NCBI GenBank assembly: GCA_965224575.1
Contig: CBDCZQ010000006.1
Coordinates: 992,001 to 1,056,000 of the forward strand
Length of the DNA stretch: 64,000 bases
Reading direction: 5' to 3'
From: QPIN01 sp965224575
Lineage (GTDB): Bacteria; Pseudomonadota; Gammaproteobacteria; Methylococcales; Methylomonadaceae
Shown: positions 27,831 to 38,541 of the stretch, piece by piece
Numbering within the stretch: position 1 is the first letter of the stretch
Layout of the letters: each line of letters begins with the position of its first letter
Position numbers and translations under genes: made by a program
Notes under the pieces: generated by a model
What the model was told of the DNA's origin: nothing
Seen by the model: only the letters and a program-made list of their open reading frames with translations
Databases searched by the model: none

Positions 27831-30557
27831 TTAATGCGCCTCATCCCAATTATCACCTACACCAATATCAACAATTAAAGGCACATCTAATTCTGCAGCC
27901 GAACACATAATGTCTCTGATAGAATCAGAAAAACTTTCTATCTGCTGTTCAGCAACTTCAAAAACCAGCTCATCATGAACTTGCATAATCATTTTATTTA
28001 TTGAATTATTTTCCAACATCCATTTATCTGTGTTTATCATCGCTATTTTTATAATATCTGCTGCCGTTCCCTGCATTGGAGCATTAATTGCTGTGCGCTC
28101 AGCATATTTTCTGCGTGCAGCATTACGCGATTCAATATCTGGCAAATATAATCTGCGTCCAAACAAAGTTTCTACATAACCCTGCTCTTTAGCTAGTCCA
28201 CGAATAGTATCCATATAATTTTTAACGCCAGGATAACGCGAAAAATATAATTCAATGTAAGATTGTGCCTGAGTGCGTGTAATACCAAGCTGCTGTGCAA
28301 GCCCAAAAGCAGACATGCCATAAATCAGACCAAAATTAATCGCTTTTGCAGACCGACGCAAATCAGTGGTAACTTGGTCAATAGCCACCTCAAAAACTTC
28401 CGCTGCCGTTGCGCTATGAATATCAACACCCTTAGAAAATGCGGTTAATAAACCTTCATCAGAAGACAAATGCGCCATAATTCGCAATTCTATTTGTGAA
28501 TAATCAGCAGCAATCACCTTAAATCCCTCAGGTGCAATAAAGGCTTGTCTAATTTTTCTACCCTCAGCACTACGAATGGGAATATTTTGTAAGTTTGGAT
28601 CAGATGAAGACAATCTACCTGTTGCAGCCACTGCCTGATGATATGAGGTATGTACTCTATTTGTTTTAGAGTCAACCTGTAGAGGCAACTTATCCGTGTA
28701 TGTTGATTTGAGCTTACTCATACTCCGAAACTCAAGAATTACCTTGGGCAAGGGATATTTAAGAGCAAGTTCCTGTAAAACTGACTCAGCCGTCGAAGGT
28801 TGCCCCTTTGGTGTTTTTTTCAGTATAGGTAATTTTTGTTGATCATAGAGTATTTCTTGAATTTGCTTAGGGGAACCTAAATTAAAGACCTGTCCAGCTA
28901 AATCATGGGCATGTTGCTCCAATGCAATAATATGCTGGCTAAGTTCCATACTTTGCTTAGCCAGCATATCGGTATCTATTAAAACTCCATTTCTTTCAAT
29001 ACGAGACAACACCGGAATCAGCGGGACTTCAATATCCTGATACAAGTTTTGTAATACATCATACTTTTTTAATTTTCCAAATAGTGTTTGATGCAACCTT
29101 AAAGTAATATCAGCATCTTCAGCAGCATAAGGACTTGCTTGTTCTATAGGCACTTCTGAAAAAAGAATTTGCTTAGCACCTTTACCTGCGACATCTTCAT
29201 AATGAATGGTATCAACACCCAAATATACTTTGGCTAAATCATCCATATTATGCTTTGTTGCTGTGCTATTTAATACATACGATTCTAACATTGTGTCATG
29301 CTGGATTCCTTGCATTTCTATATCATAATTAGCCAAGACATTAGCATCATATTTTAAGTTTTGACCTAATTTAGGTTTATTTAAATTTTCCAACAAAGGC
29401 TTAAGATCATTCAATACCTTTTCTCTATCCAACTGTACGGGTGCATCTGGATAATCATGAGCCAAAGGGATATAAGCTGCTTTTCCTACCTCTATTGCAA
29501 AAGAAACACCTACGATTTCTGCTTGTTTGTAATTTAAGCTTGTTGTCTCCGTATCAAAGGCAAACAGCTCTGCTTGTTTAAGGTTTTTGAGCCACAAATC
29601 AAAATGTTCTTCTGTCAAAATAGTCTCATATTCCTTTTTAATATCAACTTGAGCCTCCTTTTCTTCATGTTTTTCATCATCAATAGCTTCAGCTTTGGGT
29701 GTCTTTAACATGCGTAACCAGATAGAAAAACCTAAAGATTCAAGTAGGTGTTTAAGCTCAGCATTATCCGGTGCCTGACATTTAAGATCATCCATTACAT
29801 AAGGTAAATCAAGATCACATTTAATCGTTGTTAATTTTCTGGACATAGGCAGCTGATCCAGGCTTGCTCGCAAATTTTCACCCACTTTACCTTTAATTTG
29901 ATCTGCATTTTCTATTAGATTATCCAGTGTTTCATAAATCCCTAACCATTTTGCAGCAGTTTTTGGCCCGACTTTTGGAACACCTGGAATATTATCAACC
30001 GAGTCCCCCATCAAGGCCAGATAATCAATAATTTGATCGGGCGCAACACCAAATTTTTCCATCACCCCATCTATATCCATTGTGGTATTTGACATAGTGT
30101 TTTCCAAGGTAATTTGCTTGGTCACCAATTGAGCCATATCTTTATCCCCAGTAGAAATAACCACATCAAAACCTTCCTTTACAGCGTATTGAGCTAAAGC
30201 ACCCAATACATCATCCGCTTCAACACCTGATTCCATAATTACTGGCAAGCCCATCGCTCGAATAAGATTATGTAGCGGCTCAATTTGAACTCTTAAGTCA
30301 TCTAGCATAGGGGGGCGGTTAGCTTTATATTCATCAAACATTTCATGACGAAATGTTTTGCCTGGCGCATCAAAAACCACTGTAAAAAAATCTGTTTTAT
30401 GATCAGATACTAATTTTCGTAACATATTAGCTACACCATAAATGGCATTTGTTGGCTCACCCTCTGAATTTGTTAACGGAGGAACCGCATGATAAGCACG
30501 GAATAAAAATGAGGAGCCATCGACCAAAACCAAGTGTTGTTGAGATTTACTAGACAT
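27831..30557 (-). CDS. polA: DNA polymerase I
   Basis: 908 residues. 5'-3' nuclease domain about 1-290 (DGSSFLFRAYHA, GDKDMAQLV, GVPKVGPKTA). The 3'-5' exonuclease domain keeps its acidic residues (FDTETTSL, LKYDANVL, YAAEDADITL), so proofreading should work. Polymerase motifs A DYSQIELRI, B RRSAKAINFGLIYG and C MQVHDELVFEV. Ends VGDNWDEAH as in other PolA. Its neighbour engB is conserved in pseudomonads and relatives. Confidence 0.97.
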   Translation of the reverse strand: MSSKSQQHLVLVDGSSFLFRAYHAVPPLTNSEGEPTNAIYGVANMLRKLVSDHKTDFFTVVFDAPGKTFRHEMFDEYKANRPPMLDDLRVQIEPLHNLIRAMGLPVIMESGVEADDVLGALAQYAVKEGFDVVISTGDKDMAQLVTKQITLENTMSNTTMDIDGVMEKFGVAPDQIIDYLALMGDSVDNIPGVPKVGPKTAAKWLGIYETLDNLIENADQIKGKVGENLRASLDQLPMSRKLTTIKCDLDLPYVMDDLKCQAPDNAELKHLLESLGFSIWLRMLKTPKAEAIDDEKHEEKEAQVDIKKEYETILTEEHFDLWLKNLKQAELFAFDTETTSLNYKQAEIVGVSFAIEVGKAAYIPLAHDYPDAPVQLDREKVLNDLKPLLENLNKPKLGQNLKYDANVLANYDIEMQGIQHDTMLESYVLNSTATKHNMDDLAKVYLGVDTIHYEDVAGKGAKQILFSEVPIEQASPYAAEDADITLRLHQTLFGKLKKYDVLQNLYQDIEVPLIPVLSRIERNGVLIDTDMLAKQSMELSQHIIALEQHAHDLAGQVFNLGSPKQIQEILYDQQKLPILKKTPKGQPSTAESVLQELALKYPLPKVILEFRSMSKLKSTYTDKLPLQVDSKTNRVHTSYHQAVAATGRLSSSDPNLQNIPIRSAEGRKIRQAFIAPEGFKVIAADYSQIELRIMAHLSSDEGLLTAFSKGVDIHSATAAEVFEVAIDQVTTDLRRSAKAINFGLIYGMSAFGLAQQLGITRTQAQSYIELYFSRYPGVKNYMDTIRGLAKEQGYVETLFGRRLYLPDIESRNAARRKYAERTAINAPMQGTAADIIKIAMINTDKWMLENNSINKMIMQVHDELVFEVAEQQIESFSDSIRDIMCSAAELDVPLIVDIGVGDNWDEAH

Positions 30558-30813
30558 AGTTATTCTTATTTTTCTTTGGCAGAGTTAAAACAATAAATTT
30601 CTGAGTGAATATACTAACAAGAAGTTACGATCAATGCTTTTAACCATGTATTAAAAACTTTGATCAGTGGACTTGTATTTTTTACAATTTACACTATTCT
30701 CTATCTAAATAAAGCTTTTGATTCAACTAAGTTTTATACCCGATGATTAAGCCACTTAACTTTTTACTCTCTACTTTACCCAAACTTTTATTAATAATTG
30801 AGGAATAAATTAA

Positions 30814-31236
30814 ATGAATAAAATACTACTCTTATTGGCTTTAATATCCTTTAACGTACTTGCTGCACCCATCAATATAAATAAAGTTGACGCAAAAACA
30901 CTTGCAGACTCCGTTAAAGGTATCGGCTTAAAAAAAGCCAATGCAATTGTAAAATACCGAACTAAACACGGTTCTTTCAAATCAATTGATGATTTAAGAA
31001 ATGTAAAAGGTATTGGCGAAAAAACTATCAAAAAAATTGCTACTGCTACCAATCTTTCTAAATCTAAAAGAAAAAAACAAAGCCCTGCAAAGCCTAAATC
31101 AACAAAAAAGAAGAAGGTAGAAAAAAAGACAAAAAAGAACAAATCAAAAAAAGTAGCAAAAAACGCTAAAAAGAAAGATAAAACGTCCAAGAAAAAAACA
31201 ACAAAGAAATCGAAAGCTAAAAAGTCTAAAAAATGA
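30814..31236 (+). CDS. Secreted ComEA-like helix-hairpin-helix protein with lysine-rich tail
   Basis: 140 residues. Signal peptide MNKILLLLALISFNVLA followed by a single HhH module (INKVDAKTLADSVKGIGLKKA, GSFKSIDDLRNVKGIGEKTI) with both GIG turns of ComEA-type non-specific DNA binders. From about residue 82 to the end the sequence is nearly all K, S, T, A, P and N, roughly half lysine, like the tails of histone H1-like proteins. ComEA normally ends after the HhH. A periplasmic DNA-binding role is inferred from the leader plus HhH. Divergent from polA. Confidence 0.8.
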   Translation: MNKILLLLALISFNVLAAPININKVDAKTLADSVKGIGLKKANAIVKYRTKHGSFKSIDDLRNVKGIGEKTIKKIATATNLSKSKRKKQSPAKPKSTKKKKVEKKTKKNKSKKVAKNAKKKDKTSKKKTTKKSKAKKSKK

Positions 31237-31318
31237 TAATCTAACCCCATTTTTTTATGGTAGCTATGGTTCCAGGCAAGAAAAAGGTGATCTAACCTCA
31301 AAAAAATTAGAAATATTA

Positions 31319-31347
31319 TTGACATGGTCTAAAAAGACAGTCAGAAT
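31319..31347 (+). promoter_or_regulatory. Likely sigma-70 promoter of tRNA-Glu
   Basis: TTGACA at 31319-31324 and CAGAAT at 31342-31347 with a 17-base spacer, about 50 bases before the tRNA. The -35 is perfect; the -10 has four of six consensus bases. Confidence 0.5.
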
Positions 31348-31398
31348 ACTCGGATAACTAGCGTGCTTAACTACAAAGCACTTTGGTTTTAAGTCTTA

Positions 31399-31474
31399 GT
31401 CCCCATCGTCTAGAGGCCTAGGACACCGCCCTTTCACGGCGGTAACGGGGGTTCGAACCCCCCTGGGGACGCCA
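31399..31474 (+). tRNA. tRNA-Glu (TTC anticodon)
   Basis: 76 bases with encoded CCA. Acceptor stem GTCCCCA/TGGGGAC, D-arm GTCTAGAGGCCTAGGAC, anticodon stem CCGCC/GGCGG with loop CTTTCAC (anticodon TTC), T-arm GGGGG-TTCGAAC-CCCCC, discriminator G, then CCA. All stems pair perfectly. It stands alone, not in an rRNA operon. Confidence 0.97.
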
Positions 31475-31480
31475 ATATTT

Positions 31481-31510
31481 GCTACATACACATCGTGTAG
31501 TGTGTGTAGC
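31481..31510 (+). terminator. Hairpin just after tRNA-Glu
   Basis: GCTACATACA at 31481-31490 pairs with TGTGTGTAGC at 31501-31510 (one wobble). It lies 6 bases after the CCA end, where a terminator or processing hairpin is expected, but there is no long T-run after it. Confidence 0.4.
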
Positions 31511-31694
31511 ATACTTTGTAAAGGCATATCCTATTGCCCTATCCCAACGTTGTCACTAGCATTTTTTATTTCATACAAACTCTCAAGATTCAATAATCTT
31601 CCTCCAAAATTAGCAAAAATAATTAAACGGAAAAAAATTCCTTGCTCCCTTTATCCAAAATAATGTAGATTTATACAATTTCCAAGGAAAAAGC

Positions 31695-32051
31695 ATGTCA
31701 AAAATATTTTTATATTCTTTATTTTCATTGGTTTTAGCTATCTCAACAACTCAATCAGTCAATGCTGAGGAAGGCATTGCCGCCTACTATTCCGATGTTT
31801 TTCAAGGGAAAAAAACGGCTAGCGGGGAACTTTATGATAGGGACGAACTCACTGCTGCTCATAAAACTCTTCCTTATGGCACTAAAGTTAAGGTTATTCA
31901 CCTTAAAAATGACAAATCTGTTATTGTAACCATTACAGATAGAGGGCCTTTTACAAAAAATCGTATCATTGATTTATCCTATGCTGCCGCACAAGAAATT
32001 GAATTAATTAAAGTAGGTATTAGCAAGGTCAGGCTAGAAATATTAAAATAA
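31695..32051 (+). CDS. RlpA-like double-psi beta-barrel protein
   Basis: 118 residues. Signal peptide ending SVNA, then only the DPBB domain: GIAAYYSDVFQGKKTASGE, LTAAHKTLPYGTKVKV and VTITDRGPF, which contain the catalytic-type His and Asp of RlpA lytic transglycosylases. No SPOR domain and no lipobox, so it is a minimal version and may not be septal. Acts on peptidoglycan in the periplasm by family inference. Confidence 0.85.
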   Translation: MSKIFLYSLFSLVLAISTTQSVNAEEGIAAYYSDVFQGKKTASGELYDRDELTAAHKTLPYGTKVKVIHLKNDKSVIVTITDRGPFTKNRIIDLSYAAAQEIELIKVGISKVRLEILK

Positions 32052-32104
32052 AAAATAACATCTTTGCATTTAAGCTCTCTCATTAATAAAGCATAAATAT
32101 TGCG

Positions 32105-32776
32105 ATGAAAACTGAAAACCATACTATCACCATTACTGAAAAAGCCGATATTTCATCCGTATGGTCTATCCCAGGCAACTATAAATCTGTGCTGATTATT
32201 GCTCATGGTGCAGGCAGGAATATGGATTCGGAGTTTATCAGTGGAATTCATCAAGGCATCTCTAAAGAAAACATTCTGACTGTTAAATTTAACTTTCCTT
32301 ATATGGAGGCTGGTTTAAAAGCACCTAATACTCCACATGTTCTTGAAGAAACCTGGCAAAAAGTAATTGATGCTGTGATAGAAAAAACTGGAGTGGCTCG
32401 AAAAAAAATTTTTCTTTCAGGTGTCAGTATGGGCGGCAGATATGCAACTATTCTGGCTTCTAAAGAAGACTTGTATGCCGGAATTATTCTATTTGGCTAT
32501 CCTCTTCATGCTCCAGGAAAATCTGAAAAACCTCGCTTTAACCATTTAAGGGTCATTCACGAACCCATGTTATTTTTTCAAGGAACTCGTGATTCTTTAT
32601 GTCATTTAGACACTTTTCAACCTCTACTAGAAACTTTATCTCCCAAACCTGTTTTACATATTATTGAAGGTGCAGATCATTCTTTTAAGCTTCTTAAACG
32701 GATAGAACGCTCTAGACAATCAGTTTTACAAGAAGTAATTCAGGTGAGCGCTGAATGGATTAATCAAAGAAGCTAA
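32105..32776 (+). CDS. Alpha/beta hydrolase of the KANL3/Tex30-like family
   Basis: 223 residues. IIAHGAGRNMDSEF (oxyanion strand), nucleophile elbow GVSMGGRYA (Ser), acid in FFQGTRDSLC and His in IEGADHSF complete a triad. No signal peptide. The family (COG3571) has no settled substrate. It follows the RlpA-like gene by 53 bp on the same strand. Confidence 0.82.
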   Translation: MKTENHTITITEKADISSVWSIPGNYKSVLIIAHGAGRNMDSEFISGIHQGISKENILTVKFNFPYMEAGLKAPNTPHVLEETWQKVIDAVIEKTGVARKKIFLSGVSMGGRYATILASKEDLYAGIILFGYPLHAPGKSEKPRFNHLRVIHEPMLFFQGTRDSLCHLDTFQPLLETLSPKPVLHIIEGADHSFKLLKRIERSRQSVLQEVIQVSAEWINQRS

Positions 32777-33076
32777 TCTGCGTATTAATATCCTCACTTA
32801 TGAGAAATAAATCTTTTAAAACACATTCACTTTGATATCTTAATTCATATTTCCGCATTAGAAACTATCTTTTACAAATTAATTAATTATTTATTAACAA
32901 CAAATACAAAAAAGATAATCCTAGAAAAATCAGCTGGACATGTTTTTCCTCGCCAAATGCAAATGAGTGGTGAGTACTAACAAATCTGACGACGATTAAT
33001 ATTCAACGGTTTGGGTAAAAATATAGATGACAACTAATTTTTCCAGGATAATATCTATTACAAAATTTTTCCATAA
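32777..33076. other. Convergent gap, no gene seen
   Basis: AT-rich 300 bases between the hydrolase and the groEL terminator. No open frame of useful length, no tRNA-like fold and no copy of the window's repeats was seen. Confidence 0.5.
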
Positions 33077-33110
33077 AAAAACCTCAGCTATTTAAACAAC
33101 TGAGGTTTTT
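33077..33110 (-). terminator. Rho-independent terminator of groESL
   Basis: AAAAACCTCAG at 33077-33087 pairs perfectly with CTGAGGTTTTT at 33100-33110 around a 12-base loop. On the minus strand a T-run follows the stem, 32 bp after the groEL stop. A-tract on the other side makes it usable in both directions. Confidence 0.88.
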
Positions 33111-33140
33111 GGGTTAAAAAAATAAAAGCTTTAAAACAAC

Positions 33141-34794
<1,654 letters not shown>

Positions 34795-34824
34795 TTTTTT
34801 AATCCTATAATGTAATGGTTAGTA

Positions 34825-35112
34825 TTAACCTAAAATACCCATGATGTCTTCTTCACGCATAACGATGAGCTCTTCACCATCAATCTTAACTTCGTTGCCA
34901 GAGTATTTGCCGAAAAGTACTTTATCGCCAACCTTTACTTCTAACGGACGAACATCGCCATTATCCAAAACTTTGCCACTACCAATTGCTAAAACTTCAC
35001 CTTCGCTTGGTTTTTCAGTAGCTGAACCAGGCAAAACGATACCACCAGCCGAAGTCGTTTCTTCTTCAACGCGTTTAACGATGATTCTGTCGTGTAACGG
35101 ACGTATATTCAT
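34825..35112 (-). CDS. groES: Co-chaperonin GroES
   Basis: 95 residues. MNIRPLHDRIIVKRVEEE, mobile loop TTSAGGIVLPGSATEKPSEG, and VDGEELIVMREEDIMGI-type end. Ribosome site AGGAG 9 bases upstream. First gene of groESL. No CIRCE inverted repeat is seen upstream, so HrcA control is unlikely; heat-shock sigma control is not visible either. Confidence 0.98.
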   Translation of the reverse strand: MNIRPLHDRIIVKRVEEETTSAGGIVLPGSATEKPSEGEVLAIGSGKVLDNGDVRPLEVKVGDKVLFGKYSGNEVKIDGEELIVMREEDIMGILG

Positions 35113-35264
35113 CTTTTGTTCTCCTAAACAATAATATTAAGTTAAAAATCTTGTTGTTAGCATCCTTTAATTAAACTAAAGAACACAAAATTAAAATCAG
35201 ATTTTGCACTCTGATCCGTAATTTGGCATTATTCTCTATTCTTCATCATCGCCTAACCATCCAA

Positions 35265-36008
35265 ATGAATGACCAACAACTACTCAGATATAGCCGTCAA
35301 ATTATGCTCCCTCAAGTTGATATTGAAGGCCAGCAAAAACTTTTAGCCGCCAAGGTACTTATTGTTGGAGCAGGAGGGCTAGGCTCTCCCGCGTCAATTT
35401 ACCTAGCCGCAGCAGGTATTGGACATATCACTATTTACGATGATGACGAGGTTGATTTATCAAATTTACAAAGACAGATTGCTCATCATACGAATGATAT
35501 TGGGATGGACAAAGTAATTTCAACCCAAAAAACACTAAAAAATATAAATCCTGGTATAAAAGTGGTTGCCGTCAAACAACGACTTGAAGGAAAACTGTTA
35601 GGAGAAGAAGTTCACAGAGCTGATATCGTATTAGACTGTTGTGATAATTTTAAAACACGCTTTGCCGTAAATACTGCTTGCGTACAACATAAAACAGCTT
35701 TAGTTTCAGGTGCAGCTATTCGTTTTGAAGGACAAGTTTCAGTTTTTACTCCAGGATTAAATAACAGTCCTTGCTACAATTGTCTATATTCTGATAGTGG
35801 AGATGAAATGCAAAACTGTGCTACAAACGGGGTTATTGCCCCAGTAACAGGTATTGTCGGGAGCATTCAGGCATTAGAAGCAATGAAGCTGGTTATGAAT
35901 ATTGGAGAAACATTAACAGGGAGATTGTTACTATTAGATGGATTATCTATGCAGTGGAATGAAATGAAATTACAAAAAAATGTTAACTGCCCAACATGTA
36001 GTAACTAA
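35265..36008 (+). CDS. moeB: MoeB/ThiF-family adenylyltransferase
   Basis: 247 residues from ATG 35265 (a TTG 14 codons earlier is open but adds non-family residues). MNDQQLLRYSRQIMLPQ start, nucleotide motif GAGGLGSP, DLSNLQRQ arginine finger, catalytic-type Cys in NCATNGVIAPV and zinc ligands in CYNCLY and CPTCSN. Adenylates the C-terminus of a ubiquitin-like sulfur carrier (MoaD or ThiS). No rhodanese domain. MoeB and ThiF cannot be separated from sequence alone. Confidence 0.88.
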   Translation: MNDQQLLRYSRQIMLPQVDIEGQQKLLAAKVLIVGAGGLGSPASIYLAAAGIGHITIYDDDEVDLSNLQRQIAHHTNDIGMDKVISTQKTLKNINPGIKVVAVKQRLEGKLLGEEVHRADIVLDCCDNFKTRFAVNTACVQHKTALVSGAAIRFEGQVSVFTPGLNNSPCYNCLYSDSGDEMQNCATNGVIAPVTGIVGSIQALEAMKLVMNIGETLTGRLLLLDGLSMQWNEMKLQKNVNCPTCSN

Positions 36009-36025
36009 CAGCCATTATATTACTC

Positions 36026-36058
36026 AGGGTAAGAACAACTCACCCTCTTTATTTTTTT
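36026..36058 (+). terminator. Possible terminator after moeB
   Basis: AGGGT at 36026-36030 and ACCCT at 36042-36046 form a short stem followed by CTTTATTTTTTT, 17 bp after the moeB stop. The stem is only five pairs, so confidence is modest. Confidence 0.45.
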
Positions 36059-36258
36059 GCAATCAAACTTTTTATTTTATTAATTACCTGCTCAGCAATA
36101 TCAAGTACTTTTGAATTACTATCCCCATGCGGCTCAGTATCACCAAAAGGCTCTCCACCCTTCATTGTATACATGTAGATAAAATAACCAAGAGGAGCAA
36201 ATGCAAAGATAGCAATTATCCACATAAGTATTGTAACTAAAACTATATCACCAGCCAT
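36049..36258 (-). CDS. Small membrane protein, unknown
   Basis: 69 residues. One long or two short membrane helices at about 4-32 (IVLVTILMWIIAIFAFAPLGYFIYMY), then a polar segment GGEPFGDTEPHGD and an amphipathic basic end. No known family. Convergent with moeB and divergent from pqqA, 247 bp away. Confidence 0.6.
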   Translation of the reverse strand: MAGDIVLVTILMWIIAIFAFAPLGYFIYMYTMKGGEPFGDTEPHGDSNSKVLDIAEQVINKIKSLIAKK

Positions 36259-36416
36259 AAGACACTCCCAGTTTTTTATTTAAGATAATTAAATATAACC
36301 CTCTCTCAATTTCTACACAAGTAAAACTAGTACTTTTAATGAAAATTAAATTTCTTTAAGGTATTACTTAACAATAATTAACCACGATAAGTTCACAAAT
36401 AAAGACTTTAAATGTG

Positions 36417-36445
36417 TTGCTTAAAAAAAAAGTTCGTCGTATACT
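36417..36445 (+). promoter_or_regulatory. Likely pqqA promoter
   Basis: TTGCTT at 36417-36422 and TATACT at 36440-36445, spacer 17 bases. A start near 36452 would give a leader of about 54 bases to the pqqA ATG. Close to the sigma-70 consensus in both boxes. Confidence 0.6.
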
Positions 36446-36505
36446 TCAGAGCAGCTTAATTTGTTCAAGCTAACAAGAAAATAAAATACTTCTGGAGGTA
36501 ATACA

Positions 36506-36580
36506 ATGAAATGGGAAAAACCAGCATATACAGACCTACGTTTTGGTTTTGAAGTAACAATGTATATCTATAATCGCTAG
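36506..36580 (+). CDS. pqqA: PQQ precursor peptide PqqA
   Basis: 24 residues (MKWEKPAYTDLRFG, then FEVTMYIYNR). The Glu16-Val-Thr-Met-Tyr20 segment is the E-x3-Y pair that PqqE cross-links to form PQQ. A strong ribosome site (GGAGG, 7 bases upstream) fits high expression. It has its own promoter and is followed by a hairpin before pqqB, 298 bp away. Confidence 0.97.
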   Translation: MKWEKPAYTDLRFGFEVTMYIYNR

Positions 36581-36600
36581 TTTTAACGATTTAGATTTGG

Positions 36601-36628
36601 AAAAGGGGCTTTTTAGCTCCTTTTTTTT
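36601..36628 (+). terminator. Terminator/attenuator after pqqA
   Basis: AAAAGGGGCT and AGCTCCTTTT pair around TTTT with one G-U, followed by more T. It lies 20 bp after pqqA and would limit read-through into pqqBCDE, so that the peptide is made in excess of the enzymes. Confidence 0.85.
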
Positions 36629-36878
36629 GTGCAATATTTTATAGCTATTAAATTTACTCCCATCAGCCTAGAATAATCGGTTGAATGCAAAATTATAGTG
36701 CAAGTCACTGATTTTTTTAGGATCAGTTACAATTTTAACCTATTAGACTCTACACGCCCACCTCCTTAAATACAAAATGGGCTTAAACAGCAACCTAAAA
36801 CAGACAACAACGTGCATAATCTTTAGTAATACCGTATCATTCATGACTTGACTTAAAAGTATATAGATACAAAAAAAC

Positions 36879-37787
36879 ATGAAGATCAGAGTTCTCGGTT
36901 CAGGTGCCGGCGGTGGATTTCCACAGTGGAATTGCAGCTGCCCAAATTGCAAAGCCGTAAGAGCAGGCACTATCAAAGCCACCACTCGCAACCAATCATC
37001 TATCGCTGTTTCTTCTGATGGCGAACACTGGGTATTATTTAATGCCTCTCCTGATGTACGCACACAATTAGAGAATTTTCCAGAAATTCACCCCAAAGAT
37101 AAAATACGTGGAACGGGTATAGAGGCAATTGTAATGATTGATTCTCAAATTGACCACGCAACTGGCTTGCTTATTTTACGTGAAGGCGACCCGTTAACTA
37201 TTTATTGTACAGAGATGGTCAAGCAAGACCTCACCTCCGGTTTTCCTATTTTTAATATCCTTGAACACTTTTGTGGTGTGAACGACCACCCTATTCCATT
37301 AAATGGAGACTCTTTTTCAATACCCAATATTGACGACCTTGAATTCACCGCTTTAGCGCTTAAAAGTAAAGCACCACCTTATTCACCGCACCGTAATGAT
37401 CCGCATGAAGGTGATAATATTGGTATGGTAATTCGTCAAATTTCAACCGGAAAAACTACCTTTTATGCGCCTGGTTTAGGCGAGATAGAACCCCATGTAG
37501 AAAAAGCAATGGCGGATTCTGACTGTGTATTAGTCGATGGTACATTTTGGACTGACGATGAACTCGCTTCTGTCGGCCGTCCATTATTAGCAAGAAAAAT
37601 TGGCCATATCCCTCAATCTGGTAAAGGCGGTATGATTGAATATTTAGATACCCTGGACAAACCTCGCAAAATTTTGATCCATATCAATAATACCAACCCG
37701 ATTCTAAACGAAGAGTCGAAAGAACGCGATATACTAGCTGAACATGGTATAGAAGTATCCTTCGACAATATGAAGATTGAATTGTAA
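36879..37787 (+). CDS. pqqB: PQQ biosynthesis protein PqqB
   Basis: 302 residues, metallo-beta-lactamase fold. Begins MKIRVLGSGAGGGFPQWNCSCPNC with the CxCxxC zinc site and has QIDHATGLL, where PqqB proteins carry the altered metal motif, and HIPQSGKGGMIEYL, HINNTNPI near the end. PqqB hydroxylates a tyrosine of the processed precursor. Starts the pqqBCDE block; pqqC follows after 3 bp. Confidence 0.96.
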   Translation: MKIRVLGSGAGGGFPQWNCSCPNCKAVRAGTIKATTRNQSSIAVSSDGEHWVLFNASPDVRTQLENFPEIHPKDKIRGTGIEAIVMIDSQIDHATGLLILREGDPLTIYCTEMVKQDLTSGFPIFNILEHFCGVNDHPIPLNGDSFSIPNIDDLEFTALALKSKAPPYSPHRNDPHEGDNIGMVIRQISTGKTTFYAPGLGEIEPHVEKAMADSDCVLVDGTFWTDDELASVGRPLLARKIGHIPQSGKGGMIEYLDTLDKPRKILIHINNTNPILNEESKERDILAEHGIEVSFDNMKIEL

Positions 37788-37790
37788 ATT

Positions 37791-38516
37791 ATGGCAGAAC
37801 AAAACCCTTGGTCTCGAAAAGAATTTGAAACCAAATTGCGTAGCATGGAAAATAAATATCACATTCATCACCCGATGCATACGCTGATGAATGCAGGAGA
37901 ACTAAACCAAAAACAATTACAAGGTTGGGTCGCTAATCGGTTTTATTACCAAATAATGATCCCGATTAAGGATGCCAATATTCTTGCAAATTGTCCTGAC
38001 CGTGAAACTCGGGCAATATGGACACAACGAATTCTTGATCATGATGGGCAACCAGGTGATAAAGGTGGTATTGAAGCTTGGGTACAACTGGCTCTTGCTG
38101 TAGGGCTAACTCGCGAAGAAACTCTTTCATTAGAACATGTATTGCCTGCTGTTCGATTTGCAGTTGATGCTTATGTTAATTTTGCCAGAAAAGCAGAGTG
38201 GCATGAAGCTGCCAGCTCCTCCTTAACTGAAATGTTTGCACCCAAAATTCATAAACAACGTCTTGATAACTGGCCTGAACTTTATCCCTGGATTGATGAA
38301 CAAGGTTATACTTATTTTCGCAAACGGCTATCAGAAGCCCGTCGAGATGTTGAGCATGGCTTGGAAATTACGTTGGACTGGTATAAAACACGAGAACAAC
38401 AAAATCGCATGGTTGAAATATTACAATTTAAACTGGATGTTTTATGGTCTATGGCTGACGCCATTTATATGGCCTATGTAAATGACATGCCTCCTTATTT
38501 TAATGTTCAAAAATAA
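37791..38516 (+). CDS. pqqC: Pyrroloquinoline-quinone synthase PqqC
   Basis: 241 residues, all-helical heme-oxygenase-like fold. HHPMHTLMNAGELNQKQLQGWVANRFYYQ, WTQRILDHDG, EMFAPKIHKQR and YFRKRL..ARRDVEHGL are standard PqqC motifs. It carries out the last ring closure and oxidation to PQQ. Full length. Confidence 0.97.
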   Translation: MAEQNPWSRKEFETKLRSMENKYHIHHPMHTLMNAGELNQKQLQGWVANRFYYQIMIPIKDANILANCPDRETRAIWTQRILDHDGQPGDKGGIEAWVQLALAVGLTREETLSLEHVLPAVRFAVDAYVNFARKAEWHEAASSSLTEMFAPKIHKQRLDNWPELYPWIDEQGYTYFRKRLSEARRDVEHGLEITLDWYKTREQQNRMVEILQFKLDVLWSMADAIYMAYVNDMPPYFNVQK

Positions 38517-38541
38517 ATAATAGCTTGAATGAAGAAACACT

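Noticed and set aside
30810..31325. Minus-strand open frame of 171 codons opposite the HhH gene
   Set aside because: Poly-Phe/Leu sequence is the complement of the lysine-rich tail; no ribosome site or family pattern, while the plus strand has a leader and HhH motifs.
35113..35264. Search for CIRCE or a heat-shock sigma promoter before groES
   Set aside because: No TTAGCACTC-N9-GAGTGCTAA repeat and no convincing heat-shock -35/-10 pair; a lone GAGTGC at about 35210 is not enough.
36743..37063. Minus-strand frame overlapping the pqqB start
   Set aside because: Overlaps the conserved zinc motif region of pqqB; no ribosome site or family pattern.
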